Assembly (NCBI RefSeq): GCF_029846175.1
Contig: NZ_JARWAC010000021.1
Coordinates: 186,001 to 250,000, forward strand
Reading direction: 5' to 3'
Length of the DNA: 64,000 nt
Origin: Sphaerisporangium sp. TRM90804
GTDB lineage: Bacteria; Actinomycetota; Actinomycetes; Streptosporangiales; Streptosporangiaceae
Shown here: in pieces, positions 16,435-26,134 of the stretch
Layout: each line of letters opens with the position of its first letter
Numbering within the stretch: the first letter of the stretch is position 1
Made by a program: the position numbers and the translations under genes
Notes under the pieces: generated by a model
The model's input: only the letters and a program-made list of their open reading frames with translations
Database searches by the model: none
Told to the model about the DNA's origin: nothing

Positions 16435-16833
16435 GTGACGGAGCGACGGGCGATTCTCAGCGGTTCGACGTTCGAGGAGCAGATCGGCTACGCGCGGGCC
16501 GTGGTGGACGGCGACCGGGTGCACGTGTCGGGGACGACCGGCTTCGACTACGCGACCATGACCATCTCCGACGACGTGGTGGAACAGGCTGAGCAGTGCC
16601 TGCGGAACATCGGCGCCGCACTGGCCGAAGCGGGCTGCACCTTCGCCGACGTCGTCCGCGTGCGTTTCATGCTGCCGGACCGCGACGACTTCGAACCCTG
16701 CTGGCCGGTCCTCCGCCACTACTTCGCGGAGGTCCGCCCAGCCGCCACGATGCTGGTATGTGGCCTGGCCGACCCCCGCATGAAGATCGAGATCGAAGCG
16801 GAGGCAAGACGACCGTCAGGGCCGCCGTCGTGA
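16435..16833 (+). CDS. RidA/YjgF family protein
   Basis: The 132-residue protein matches the RidA trimeric fold (VHVSGTTGFDYATMTISDDV, CLRNIGAALAEAGCTFADVV, PAATMLVCGLADPRMKIEIE). The Arg of archetypal RidA that contacts the imine carboxylate would sit near VVRVRFMLPD. Members deaminate reactive enamines or imines, but several subfamilies have other roles. I chose GTG 16435 over upstream starts because the conserved fold begins there and the extension is low complexity. It is monocistronic. Confidence 0.88.
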   Translation: MTERRAILSGSTFEEQIGYARAVVDGDRVHVSGTTGFDYATMTISDDVVEQAEQCLRNIGAALAEAGCTFADVVRVRFMLPDRDDFEPCWPVLRHYFAEVRPAATMLVCGLADPRMKIEIEAEARRPSGPPS

Positions 16834-16895
16834 GCGAGGGCACAGCTCCCGCCAGGCATCGTCTTCGCCTTCGGGCGCGGGCGTTGGCCGGGCGG

Positions 16896-17234
16896 TTACC
16901 GGGGGGCGCCGCCGAAGCCGGTTTCGTTGCCGTCCGGGTCGCGGTAGGTGATCTTGCGCACGCCGTTGTCGTAGGTCTCGCGTTTCGCGGGGTCGAGGCC
17001 CCGCTCGGTGATCTGGGCGACGAGGGCGTCGAGGTCGTCGACGAAGATCGTGTGCCTGGCGTGGCCGGCGTGCCCGGGCTCCTGCACGATGTACACGTAG
17101 CGGTGTTCCGCCAGCTCCCACACGGCCTCGGTGTCGTGCGGGAAGAACGACGGCGAGCCCAGCAGCCGTTCGTACCACTTCAGGGCCGTCGAGTAGTCGG
17201 TGACGGGAATCCCCGCGAACAGGTCGAGCGCCAT
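16896..17234 (-). CDS. VOC (glyoxalase/bleomycin-resistance fold) protein
   Basis: The 112-residue protein has the two beta-alpha-beta-beta-beta modules of the vicinal oxygen chelate superfamily. The first is LFAGIPVTDYSTALKWYERL and the second is IFVDDLDALVAQITERG, followed by YRDPDGNETGFGG with the usual metal-binding Glu. The substrate is unknown. It stands alone on the minus strand. Confidence 0.87.
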   Translation of the reverse strand: MALDLFAGIPVTDYSTALKWYERLLGSPSFFPHDTEAVWELAEHRYVYIVQEPGHAGHARHTIFVDDLDALVAQITERGLDPAKRETYDNGVRKITYRDPDGNETGFGGAPR

Positions 17235-17387
17235 GCCGAGATCCTATGGATTCCCGCCGGTTTCCGTGGACCTGTTGACAGCCGCATCGCGTGAGATGTC
17301 GCGACCGGCCGCGCTGATGCTTCGACCGTCTCGGGAGATCCGGCGTTCGGGCAGCCGGTTAGGTACGTCGAGTAGTACAACTTCCGC

Positions 17388-18605
17388 ATGGGATCGCCGG
17401 AGAGCGAATACGGGCCAGGGGAGGGCCCTGCGACGAAGGTGAGGGTGTCGACTTCGGACGGGAACATCCGGGCGATCAGAGAGCTCGTGGGCGCGCGTGG
17501 CTTCTCGGCCTATGTCGACGCGGCGGTAGAGCGTCAGATCCAGCGCGATCTCCCGAAGAAGGCAGCGGATAGATTCCAGCTCATGGTGAGTGGGTGGGCG
17601 GCCGGGGCGGTCGGGCGGCTGGATGAGGAGAGGGCGGGGGTCGGGGTTACGCCGTTGCGGGCGTTTCCGTTGCCTTCCGGGTGGGGGGTGCGGCTCTGGT
17701 TCAAGGACGAGTCGGTGCAGCCGGCCGGAGGGCTGAAGCATCGGCTGGCGCGGGCGCTGTTCGCGACGGCGATCAGCGACGGGCGGATCGTGGAGGGCAC
17801 GCCTGTGGTGGAGGCCGCCGGAGGGGCGATGGCGGTCACGCAGGCGTACTTCGCGCGGCTGCTCGGGCTGCCGTACACGGCCGTCATGCCGAAGGGCGCC
17901 AACGGGGAGGGCGTCGAGCGGCTGGGCGGGACCTGCCGATACGTTCACCCGCCGCTGGCGATCTACGAGGAGGCGGCGGGGCTGGCCGAGCGGGTGGGCG
18001 GATGCTACCTGGACCAGTACGGCGCGGCCCCGGGCGTCGACTGGCGGGGCGGGAGCCTGGCGGAGGAGCTGTTCGGGCAGGTGGACCGGTGCCCGGCGTG
18101 GGTGGTGGTCGGCGCGGCCACCGGGGCCACCTCCGCTGCCGTCGGGCGTCATCTACGCGAGCACCGGCTGCCCGGCAAGCTGGCCGTGGTCGATCCGGAG
18201 AACTCCGCCTACTTCCCCGGCTGGGCGGCCGGCGCCGACGACTACGGCACCGGCATGCCGTCCCGCATCGAGGGCATCGGCCGGCCGCGCATGGAGCCGG
18301 GATTCGCCGCCTCCCTCGTCGACCTGGTCGTTCCCGTGCCCGACGCCGCCAGCGTGGCCGCCGCCCGCCGAGTGCGGCAGGTCACCGGGCTGGCGGTCGG
18401 CGCCGCCACCGGGACGAACCTGTGGGGCGCGCTGGAGCTCGCCGTTCGCATGCGCGACCGGGACGAGCCCGGCGACCTGGTCACCGTGATCGGCGACGTG
18501 GGCGAGCGTCACCTGCGCACCTGCCACGACGACGCCTGGGCGCGGGGCAAGGGGCTGGACTGGAGACCGCACGCCGCACGGCTGGCAGACCTGCTCGACG
18601 CGTAG
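17388..18605 (+). CDS. PLP-dependent cysteine-synthase-family protein with N-terminal ribbon-helix-helix segment
   Basis: Residues about 67-405 match the actinobacterial PLP-dependent cysteine synthase family. The PLP lysine is in PAGGLKHRLARALF, and VVDPENSAYFPGW and GAATGTNLWGAL are conserved. The phosphate-cradling loop, normally a Ser/Gly/Thr motif (SSGST-like), reads EAAGGAMAV, and the Ser before the lysine is Gly, so cofactor binding or chemistry may differ. Residues about 17-53 (KVRVSTSDGNIRAIREL, GFSAYVDAAVERQIQRD) look like an RHH antitoxin. The frame is continuous. ATG 17583 could begin an enzyme-only protein, but I see no good RBS for it. Confidence 0.78.
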   Translation: MGSPESEYGPGEGPATKVRVSTSDGNIRAIRELVGARGFSAYVDAAVERQIQRDLPKKAADRFQLMVSGWAAGAVGRLDEERAGVGVTPLRAFPLPSGWGVRLWFKDESVQPAGGLKHRLARALFATAISDGRIVEGTPVVEAAGGAMAVTQAYFARLLGLPYTAVMPKGANGEGVERLGGTCRYVHPPLAIYEEAAGLAERVGGCYLDQYGAAPGVDWRGGSLAEELFGQVDRCPAWVVVGAATGATSAAVGRHLREHRLPGKLAVVDPENSAYFPGWAAGADDYGTGMPSRIEGIGRPRMEPGFAASLVDLVVPVPDAASVAAARRVRQVTGLAVGAATGTNLWGALELAVRMRDRDEPGDLVTVIGDVGERHLRTCHDDAWARGKGLDWRPHAARLADLLDA

Positions 18606-18821
18606 CGCCACTTGGGTCCATCACCACGCGAAGCGTCGAAACGTCGATGTTCCGATGGACCCTGAGCCGGTCGTCGCAGCGGCCGGGCATGCCGACAGGT
18701 GAACTGGGGGAGCAGCGCCCGCACTGACCGTTTACGACTGAGCGCCGAGTGTGCGGACTGGCGCGCCGCTAACGGGAAATCCGGATGAGCCGAGGGGGCG
18801 GGGGCTGCTAGCGTGATCGTC

Positions 18822-18866
18822 ATGGCACTAGGTATCTGGTCGCAGAGGCTGCGTTCCGCCCGCTGA
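18822..18866 (+). CDS. 14-residue leader peptide upstream of the ABC-F gene
   Basis: ATG 18822 opens a 14-codon frame encoding [14 protein letters not shown], followed by TGA. A TAGCGT element (18809-18814) lies 7 nt upstream, so the ATG may be at the transcript 5' end (leaderless). The position 100 nt before an antibiotic-resistance-type ABC-F gene, followed by a GC-rich hairpin, fits ribosome-mediated attenuation as known for other drug-inducible ABC-F genes. The regulatory role is an inference. Confidence 0.6.
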   Translation: MALGIWSQRLRSAR

Positions 18867-18900
18867 CGGCGGCGCCTTCCCTCTGCTGAGTCCGCGCCCG

Positions 18901-18923
18901 CCGTCCCGGTTCCCGCCGGGCGG
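18901..18923 (+). promoter_or_regulatory. candidate attenuator hairpin
   Basis: CCCGG (18905-18909) pairs with CCGGG (18916-18920), and the stem is extended by CCG (18901-18903) with CGG (18921-18923) around a one-base bulge. It lies between the leader peptide and the ABC-F start. Alternative pairings with GGCGGCG just after the leader stop are possible. Confidence 0.4.
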
Positions 18924-18966
18924 CCGTCTGCTGCTGCCCGGCTCGACTGCGAGCTGCGGAGCACCG

Positions 18967-20628
<1,662 letters not shown>

Positions 20629-20653
20629 GCCCTCTTCGGATCCCACCCATCGT

Positions 20654-20713
20654 CGGCAACCCTTCGCCGCCACCCTCCGGCATCTGCTCCCGCCGGTTCG
20701 GGAAGGGTTGCCG
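20654..20713. terminator. long inverted repeat between convergent genes
   Basis: CGGCAACCCTTC (20654-20665) pairs perfectly with GAAGGGTTGCCG (20702-20713) across a 36-nt loop that can itself fold through CCGG repeats. It sits between the ABC-F stop and the convergent hydrolase stop and could act bidirectionally. Confidence 0.55.
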
Positions 20714-20761
20714 AGCAGCCGGCGTCTCCGCCCTCGTGCCGTACGCCCCCGCGCCACGGCT

Positions 20762-21928
20762 TCAGAGGGTGGCGCACGCCGTGGGGCAGAACTTGACCTC
20801 CGGGGAGCGCGGTGACGGGCCATCCAGCAGGGTCTGCCGCCGCGACTTGAGGTGCTGGTCGAGGAAGGCGGCCACGTACGTGCGGGTGAGCTCGGCGGAG
20901 CGCGTCGCGGCCAGGGCGCCGGGGGCGAGCCTGATGCCGAGGGCGCCCGCCAGCAGCGGCAGGTCGGTGAAGGACTGATGGTCCGTGCCCGTCACCACGA
21001 GCCAGCGCTTCCACCCGGTCAGCCGCTTCCAGTCGCGGTCCCACGAGGTGTCGCGGCCCCCAGGGACGTGCTGCGGCGTGCCCAGGAACATGAACGGCCC
21101 GGTGAACCCGCTCTTGGGCATGCGGGCGTAGGTGGTGCCGTCCATGTCGATCCCGGCGCGCACGCGGGAGTCCTTCAGCATGGCCGCCACGGCCCCGGCC
21201 CCGCCGATCGACTGGCCCACCATCGCGACTCGGGAGCGGTCGATCGACCCGGAACCGTCCCACTCCGACGGCAGCCGGTCGAGCACGAAGGAGACGTCGG
21301 CCGCCCGGCCCTGGACCACTCGCGGGCCGAACCCCGGGTCGGTGTCGCTGTCGCAGGCGAGGCACTCGGCGACCCGCCCGTCGGACAGGGTGGTGGCGTA
21401 GCTCTCGTGGGTGTGGTCGATCCCGGCCACGACGTACCCCCGGCTGGCCAGGTCCTCGGCCAGGGACGTGAGCGTGCTCACCGGCTTGGTGAAGCCGGGG
21501 GAGAGCACCACCAGCGGGAACCTCTTCCCCTCGGGGGCGGCGTCTTCGACGGCGTTCGTGTGGGTCTTGCTCAGCGTGTCGTACGGCGCGCCGGTGATCC
21601 TGGACCCCTTCAGGACGAGTTCCGACTCCTTGGGCGTCATGTACGGCGCGCGTGGCCCGTCCCCCCGCTTGGCCGGGTACCACAGGGTGACCTTGAGCTC
21701 CCTGGCGTCGGCGTCGAGGTCCCAGGGGTCGGGGCGTGAGGTGTCAGTCAGGTGCAGGACGGTGGTGCCGACCGGCCGAGGGCCGGTGGGGGTGGGCAGG
21801 GTGGCGGGGCCGGTCGGCGTGACCGACGGGGCGGCCGACCGGGGCGGCGTGGGCGCGGAGCAGGCGGACGCGGCCAGGACGACCAGTCCCGCGGCCACCG
21901 CGAGGATCTGTCTCATGGGGAGGTCCAT
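20762..21928 (-). CDS. secreted lipoprotein alpha/beta hydrolase (PAF-acetylhydrolase-like)
   Basis: The N terminus (MRQILAVAAGLVVLAASAC) is a lipoprotein signal with its lipobox Cys, followed by a Pro/Ser/Thr-rich linker, so the enzyme should be anchored outside the membrane. The hydrolase domain has HWYP-like VTLWYPAKR, the nucleophile elbow GQSIGG, a candidate acid in GIDMDG and a candidate His in GTDHQSF. This resembles PAF-acetylhydrolase or chlorophyllase-like esterases. The stop of the S41 gene directly abuts this ATG (TGAATG), indicating coupling. It is the last gene of the GntR-ABC operon. Confidence 0.85.
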   Translation of the reverse strand: MDLPMRQILAVAAGLVVLAASACSAPTPPRSAAPSVTPTGPATLPTPTGPRPVGTTVLHLTDTSRPDPWDLDADARELKVTLWYPAKRGDGPRAPYMTPKESELVLKGSRITGAPYDTLSKTHTNAVEDAAPEGKRFPLVVLSPGFTKPVSTLTSLAEDLASRGYVVAGIDHTHESYATTLSDGRVAECLACDSDTDPGFGPRVVQGRAADVSFVLDRLPSEWDGSGSIDRSRVAMVGQSIGGAGAVAAMLKDSRVRAGIDMDGTTYARMPKSGFTGPFMFLGTPQHVPGGRDTSWDRDWKRLTGWKRWLVVTGTDHQSFTDLPLLAGALGIRLAPGALAATRSAELTRTYVAAFLDQHLKSRRQTLLDGPSPRSPEVKFCPTACATL

Positions 21929-23344
21929 TCACTTGTGCAACAAGGTCAGGGCCTTGGCCAGGGCGGGGTCGCGTCCGGCGGCCGCGTCCTTTGGGGTCAG
22001 GGGCACGTGGTGGTCGGGCGCCACGCCGATCCGGTCGATCACCTCGCGATCGGGCCCCAGGTGGTGCCTGGTGGGGAAGCTCAGCAGGGTGTTGTCGCCG
22101 AGCAGGTACGGCGAGGCCGGGCCGGAGACGACCCCGGCCGTCCTGGTGCCGACCAGCGTGCCGGCGCGCAGGTCTTTGATCGCGGAGCTGAAGTGCTCGC
22201 AGGCCGAGGCGCAGCCGCGGTCGGTGAGCACCACCAGCGGCAGGCCGAGCAGCTCGACGGTGTCGTCGGTCCACATCGTCTGGCACCTGCCGTCCACGGC
22301 GCACTGGTGGGCGGTGGGCTTGCCGTGGACGAAGGCGCTGACCAGGCGGGTCGCCTCCACGGGGCTGCCGCCGCCGTTGCCGCGCACGTCGAGCACGACG
22401 CCCGACAACGTCCGGCCGGTGCGCAGCCGGGAGACGGCCCTGAAGACCCTGTTCGCGGAGTCGGGGGAGAACCCGGCCAGCCGTACGAGGGCGATGTCGT
22501 CGTCCACCAGCTCCGATCGCACCACTTGCAGGCCGGCCAGATCGCGGGGGAAGAGGCCGGGCTTGAGCGTGACGGTCCAGCGGCGGCCGGTGCTCTGCCG
22601 CAGCAGCCGCAGCTTCACCGGGCGGGCTTGGGGGTATCGCGGGTACAGGGAGGTGATCGCGGGGGTGGCCTGGCCGTCGACGAAGGGCGCCGACCCGTCG
22701 ATCTCCTCGATGAGGTCGCCGGGGCGCAGGCCGGCGGCCCGCGCGGCGCCGCCCTGCACGGCGGTGACGAACAGCGGGGGCAGGGCGACGCCGGGGTCGG
22801 CCTCCGCCTGCCGGCCGTTGACGTTCGCTTCGAGACCCAGGCCGTAGCCGTCGCCGTCGTAGTGGTCGGGGTGGCGCTGGACGTCGCGCGTCCAGCGGGC
22901 GTGGTTGTCGCCGAGGGCGGCCACGACGGCTTCGAGGGTGACGTCGGCCAGCCGGTCGCGCAGGTCGGGGACCTGGTCGGTGATCTTTCGGTAGACGGCC
23001 TCGAAGGCGGTCCAGTCGGCCTTTCGGTCGCCGGTCAGCGCGGGCATGGTCGCCTCGGGCACGTCGCGGCCGTTGCGGTTGAGCTCCTGGGTCAGGGCGA
23101 TGAAGCCGGCGGTCAGCAGCGAGCGGGCGTCGAGCGTGGGGCCGCTGTAGTAGGCGCCCAGGATGCAGAAGTAGGCCTGCTCGACGACGTCGATCGTGGT
23201 GGCCGTCTCCGCCCCCGGGGAGCCTTGGGGGCGAGCGCAGGCCATACCGGCCGCCGTGCTCGCCTCGATGCGCGGCGGCGCCGGCGCCGTGCAGGCCGCC
23301 GTCAGGAGGAGGGCGAGCCCGGCGGCGGCCCTGGCGGCGGTCAT
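21929..23344 (-). CDS. S41-family C-terminal-processing-like protease, lipoprotein
   Basis: The 471-residue protein has a lipoprotein signal (AAGLALLLTAACTAP). It contains an N-terminal helical region, a PDZ-like segment (AARAAGLRPGDLIEEIDG, about 195-215) and the S41 core with LDVRGNGGGSPVEATRL and the nucleophile in DRGCASACEHF. S41 enzymes cleave exported proteins or peptides. The ATG overlaps the permease stop by 4 nt and the stop abuts the hydrolase start. The company of an ABC exporter and an esterase suggests processing or detoxification at the cell surface. Confidence 0.88.
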   Translation of the reverse strand: MTAARAAAGLALLLTAACTAPAPPRIEASTAAGMACARPQGSPGAETATTIDVVEQAYFCILGAYYSGPTLDARSLLTAGFIALTQELNRNGRDVPEATMPALTGDRKADWTAFEAVYRKITDQVPDLRDRLADVTLEAVVAALGDNHARWTRDVQRHPDHYDGDGYGLGLEANVNGRQAEADPGVALPPLFVTAVQGGAARAAGLRPGDLIEEIDGSAPFVDGQATPAITSLYPRYPQARPVKLRLLRQSTGRRWTVTLKPGLFPRDLAGLQVVRSELVDDDIALVRLAGFSPDSANRVFRAVSRLRTGRTLSGVVLDVRGNGGGSPVEATRLVSAFVHGKPTAHQCAVDGRCQTMWTDDTVELLGLPLVVLTDRGCASACEHFSSAIKDLRAGTLVGTRTAGVVSGPASPYLLGDNTLLSFPTRHHLGPDREVIDRIGVAPDHHVPLTPKDAAAGRDPALAKALTLLHK

Positions 23345-24396
23345 GACAGGCGCCTTCGGATCCACCAGAAGCTGAACCAGGTGAGGCCGGCGGTGAGCAG
23401 GGCGTAGATCCCGGTCTCGATCCACTGGAAGGGCCAGAAGCGGTCGAGCGGATGGTAGGTCGCCTGCTGCCGGTAACCGAGCCGGTTGATCTCGACCAGG
23501 CACCCGTCCATGCCCGGCCCCGTCGGCCCCGCCGGTGCGCAGGGCCCCGACGTGGTGGAGATCCTGACGGGGCCGTCCGCGTCGCTGCCGGCGATCGTGC
23601 GCCCGGACGGATCGACGAGTTCGCTGGCGAGCACCCAGGCGCCGGTTTGGCCAGGTATAGCGGTATTCAACCCAATGTGCACGGCTGTGGTGTCGTCCCG
23701 GTTTATCCCGATGTGGTCGGTGTTCGCCTTGCCGAGCTCGAAGGTCGCGGTCACGGGGGGCATCAGGTGGGGGCGGACCAGCAGCGGCATGGCGATCTGG
23801 ATCACGGCGAACAGGGCCAGGGTGAGGGCCATGGCGGCCAGCGTGCGGCGCACCAGCATGCCCACGGTCACGCCCAGGACGAAGGCGAAGGCCGCGTACC
23901 CCATCGGCGCGATGCCGCGCGCGCCGAACACCAGGGGGGCCATCAGCGCCAGGTCCGGAACGGCCGACTTGTCCAGGGGATCGGACCACCAGGTCACCGC
24001 GAGGCCGCACAGGCAGGCGGCGGCCATGGCGGTCAGGCCGGTGAGGCCGAGCTTGACCGCCAGCCAGCGGCCCCGGGTGACGCTCTGGTTCCACACCAGC
24101 AGGTGCGTGCCCGCCTCCAGCTCGCGAGTGATCATCGGTGCGCCCCAGAAGAGCCCGACCAGGGCGGGCAGGAGCAGCACGATGAGGCTGACGGCCAGGA
24201 AGGGAAGCTGGTAGTCGTCGAAGAAGCGGTCGTAGAAGCGGTCGCAGGTGCTGTCCCGCGTGCAGGCGGCGATTCCGGCGGAGTAGCCGGAGGCAAGGTT
24301 CGGCCCGGTCGCGGCCAGGGTGGCGACGAGCACGACGAGCAGGGTGGCCATCATCGCGGCGGAGCCGCGGAACTGGCGCCAGGTCAGCCAGATCAT
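23341..24396 (-). CDS. ABC transporter permease (ABC-2 type)
   Basis: The 351-residue membrane protein has about six hydrophobic segments: near residues 15-35, 65-88, 110-135, 150-175, 185-205 and a last one close to the C terminus (ALLTAGLTWFSFWWI). A large extracytoplasmic loop lies between the last two (about 215-325) and carries Cys residues. Length and topology fit permeases partnered with YtrA-type regulators. It overlaps the ATPase gene and the protease gene by 4 nt each. Confidence 0.88.
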   Translation of the reverse strand: MIWLTWRQFRGSAAMMATLLVVLVATLAATGPNLASGYSAGIAACTRDSTCDRFYDRFFDDYQLPFLAVSLIVLLLPALVGLFWGAPMITRELEAGTHLLVWNQSVTRGRWLAVKLGLTGLTAMAAACLCGLAVTWWSDPLDKSAVPDLALMAPLVFGARGIAPMGYAAFAFVLGVTVGMLVRRTLAAMALTLALFAVIQIAMPLLVRPHLMPPVTATFELGKANTDHIGINRDDTTAVHIGLNTAIPGQTGAWVLASELVDPSGRTIAGSDADGPVRISTTSGPCAPAGPTGPGMDGCLVEINRLGYRQQATYHPLDRFWPFQWIETGIYALLTAGLTWFSFWWIRRRLS

Positions 24397-25283
24397 CGCC
24401 GCACCTCCAGGGCGGCTCGCCGGGTGTCGGCGACGTGCTTCTCCATGTAGGCCAGGACGAGGTCCTCCAGGCTGAGATGGGTGACCGTCCAGGCGGGGTC
24501 GTGGATCGGGGCGTCGGTGCGGACCACGTACGTGCTCTGCCGGTCGGTGTGGCTCGCGGAGACCACGTGCTGGTCGGCGGGGAGCCGGTCGGGGTCGCGG
24601 CGCGGGCCGGTCAGCCGGTGGTGGGTGGACAGCAGCCTGTCGGTCTCCCCGGCGATCTGCACGCGGGAGTCGACGAGCACGATCAGGAAGTCGCAGACCC
24701 GTTCCAGGTCGGAGACCAGGTGGGAGGAGAGCACCACGCTGAACTCGTGCTCGACGGTGGCCTCCATCAGCCCCTGCATGAACTCGCGGCGGGCCAGCGG
24801 GTCCAGCGAGGCCACGGGCTCGTCCAGGATCAGCAGCTCGGGCCGCTTGGCCAGGCCCAGGGTGAGGGCGAGCTGGGCGCGCTGGCCGCCCGAGAGCTTG
24901 CCCGCGCGTTGGGTGGGGACGAGACCGAGCCGCGCGACACGCTCCCGCGCCATGGCGGCGTCCCAGCGGGGGTTGAGCCGTGCGCCCAGGCGCAGGTGCT
25001 CGGCGACGGACAGCCCCGCGTAGACGGGGGTGTCCTGGGCGACGAAGCCGACCTTGGCCAGCTGCGCGCGCCCGCTGACGGGACGGCCGCCCAGCACGGC
25101 GATGCCGCCCGCCGTCGGTTCGAGCTGGCCGCTGGCCAGCTTCAGCAGCGTGGTCTTGCCGGCTCCGTTCGGACCCACCAGCCCGACGACGTGGCCTGCC
25201 GGGATGTCGACGGTGCACTCGCGCAGCGCCCAGTGTTTGCCGTACCGCTTGCCCAGTCCCTGGGCTTCTAAGACCGCGGTCAC
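24393..25283 (-). CDS. ABC transporter ATP-binding protein
   Basis: The 296-residue ATPase has Walker A GPNGAGKTTLL, the Q-loop FVAQDTPVY, signature LSGGQRAQLAL, Walker B LLILDEPVASLDP and the H-loop SSHLV. The C-terminal 80 residues form the extension seen in BcrA/YtrB-like exporters. It pairs with the permease downstream and is preceded, with a 4-nt overlap, by its GntR regulator. Substrate class is likely a peptide antibiotic or lipid-linked compound, by analogy with ytr and bcr operons. Confidence 0.93.
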   Translation of the reverse strand: MTAVLEAQGLGKRYGKHWALRECTVDIPAGHVVGLVGPNGAGKTTLLKLASGQLEPTAGGIAVLGGRPVSGRAQLAKVGFVAQDTPVYAGLSVAEHLRLGARLNPRWDAAMARERVARLGLVPTQRAGKLSGGQRAQLALTLGLAKRPELLILDEPVASLDPLARREFMQGLMEATVEHEFSVVLSSHLVSDLERVCDFLIVLVDSRVQIAGETDRLLSTHHRLTGPRRDPDRLPADQHVVSASHTDRQSTYVVRTDAPIHDPAWTVTHLSLEDLVLAYMEKHVADTRRAALEVRR

Positions 25284-25672
25284 GCTATGTCCTCCTGAGT
25301 GGCGGTCCGAAAGGTGGTCATGAAGAGGGCCTCGATGCTTTCGTCGTCGAGGCCCGCCCGGCGGGCCTTCGCCAGCCAGCGCTGCAGTTCGAGCCGCAGC
25401 GGGCCGTGCGCGGCCAGCGAGGTGTCGGTGAGGGTCGCGGTGACGAACGTCCCCACCCCCGGCCTGGCGGCGACCAGGCCCTCGTGCTCGAGTTCCCGGT
25501 AGGCCTTGAGGACGGTGTTGGGGTTGATCGCCAACCGCGCCACGGCCTCCTTGACGGTCGGCAGCTGGTCGCCCTCGCGCAGCAGCCCGAGTCGCAGCGC
25601 GTGCCGTACCTGCTGTACCAGCTGCATGTACGGAGAGACGCCCGACCTGGCATCCAGATGGAACTCGATCAC
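25280..25672 (-). CDS. GntR-family regulator, YtrA subfamily
   Basis: The protein has about 130 residues. The winged-helix (about 15-72) contains QLPTVKEAVARLAINPNTVL and GLVAARPGVGTFV, and the short C-terminal domain is typical of YtrA. I prefer GTG 25672 (protein starting VIEFHLDARSGV, as in the family) because GGAGGA lies just upstream; an ATG at 25684 overlaps that SD and is the alternative start. It heads the ABC/protease/hydrolase operon and likely represses it until inducer binding. A perfect palindrome lies immediately upstream. Confidence 0.92.
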   Translation of the reverse strand: MIEFHLDARSGVSPYMQLVQQVRHALRLGLLREGDQLPTVKEAVARLAINPNTVLKAYRELEHEGLVAARPGVGTFVTATLTDTSLAAHGPLRLELQRWLAKARRAGLDDESIEALFMTTFRTATQEDIA

Positions 25673-25696
25673 CGGTTCCTCCATTTATCTACTGTC

Positions 25697-25716
25697 CTAG
25701 TACTTTAGACTACTAG
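25697..25716. promoter_or_regulatory. candidate YtrA-type operator
   Basis: CTAGTA (25697-25702) and TACTAG (25711-25716) form a perfect 6-8-6 inverted repeat in the A/T-rich promoter just upstream of the GntR gene. The position overlaps where RNA polymerase should bind, so autorepression is likely. Confidence 0.65.
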
Positions 25717-25917
25717 ATGTATGGAACTTGTGAGGAAAGCGTTCGGCTGACCGCTCACCACGGGCGACCGTGCGGAGGGGGACGTCGCCGCCGTTCCGGC
25801 CAGAAGGGTGCGAAAGTCGGCACCGCGACATGCTGTGGCCCACCAGGCTGAGAGGTCAGACGGGCTGTGTGGCGATCGGGCTCGTGGCCGGCGAAGGGCG
25901 AGGAGGGGGCGTTCCGG

Positions 25918-26079
25918 TCAGAGCCGGGTGGCGCGCATGCGTTCGGCGGGATCGCGGACCCGCTCGGCGAAGCCGGCCCTCTCCAGGCGGTCGACGGCGA
26001 CGGTCAGGGCGCCGTGGGTGAGGCCGGCCGGCTCGGCCAGCTCGCCGGAGGCCATGGGGCCGCGGGTGAGGTTCAACGG
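25918..26079 (-). pseudogene. MarR-family regulator remnant
   Basis: The minus-strand frame reads LTRGPMASGELAEPAGLTHG, then ALTVAVDRLERAGFAERVRD and PAERMRATRL before a stop. This is the recognition helix and wing of a MarR protein. An in-frame TGA (26080-26082) lies directly upstream, with no N-terminal dimerisation helices, and the C terminus is also missing. The PadR promoter abuts the break. Confidence 0.65.
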
Positions 26080-26101
26080 TCAAAGCAGTGGCGCGTTTTG
26101 C

Positions 26102-26134
26102 TTGATAGTCAGATAGTCGGCATATACTTATGAC
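26102..26134 (+). promoter_or_regulatory. leaderless promoter of the padR gene
   Basis: TATACT (26123-26128) is a strong -10 element placed 6 nt before the ATG at 26135. TTGATA (26102-26107) may serve as -35 with a short 15-nt spacer. A direct repeat, GATAGTC AGATAGTC, overlaps the spacer and could bind a regulator. Confidence 0.5.
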
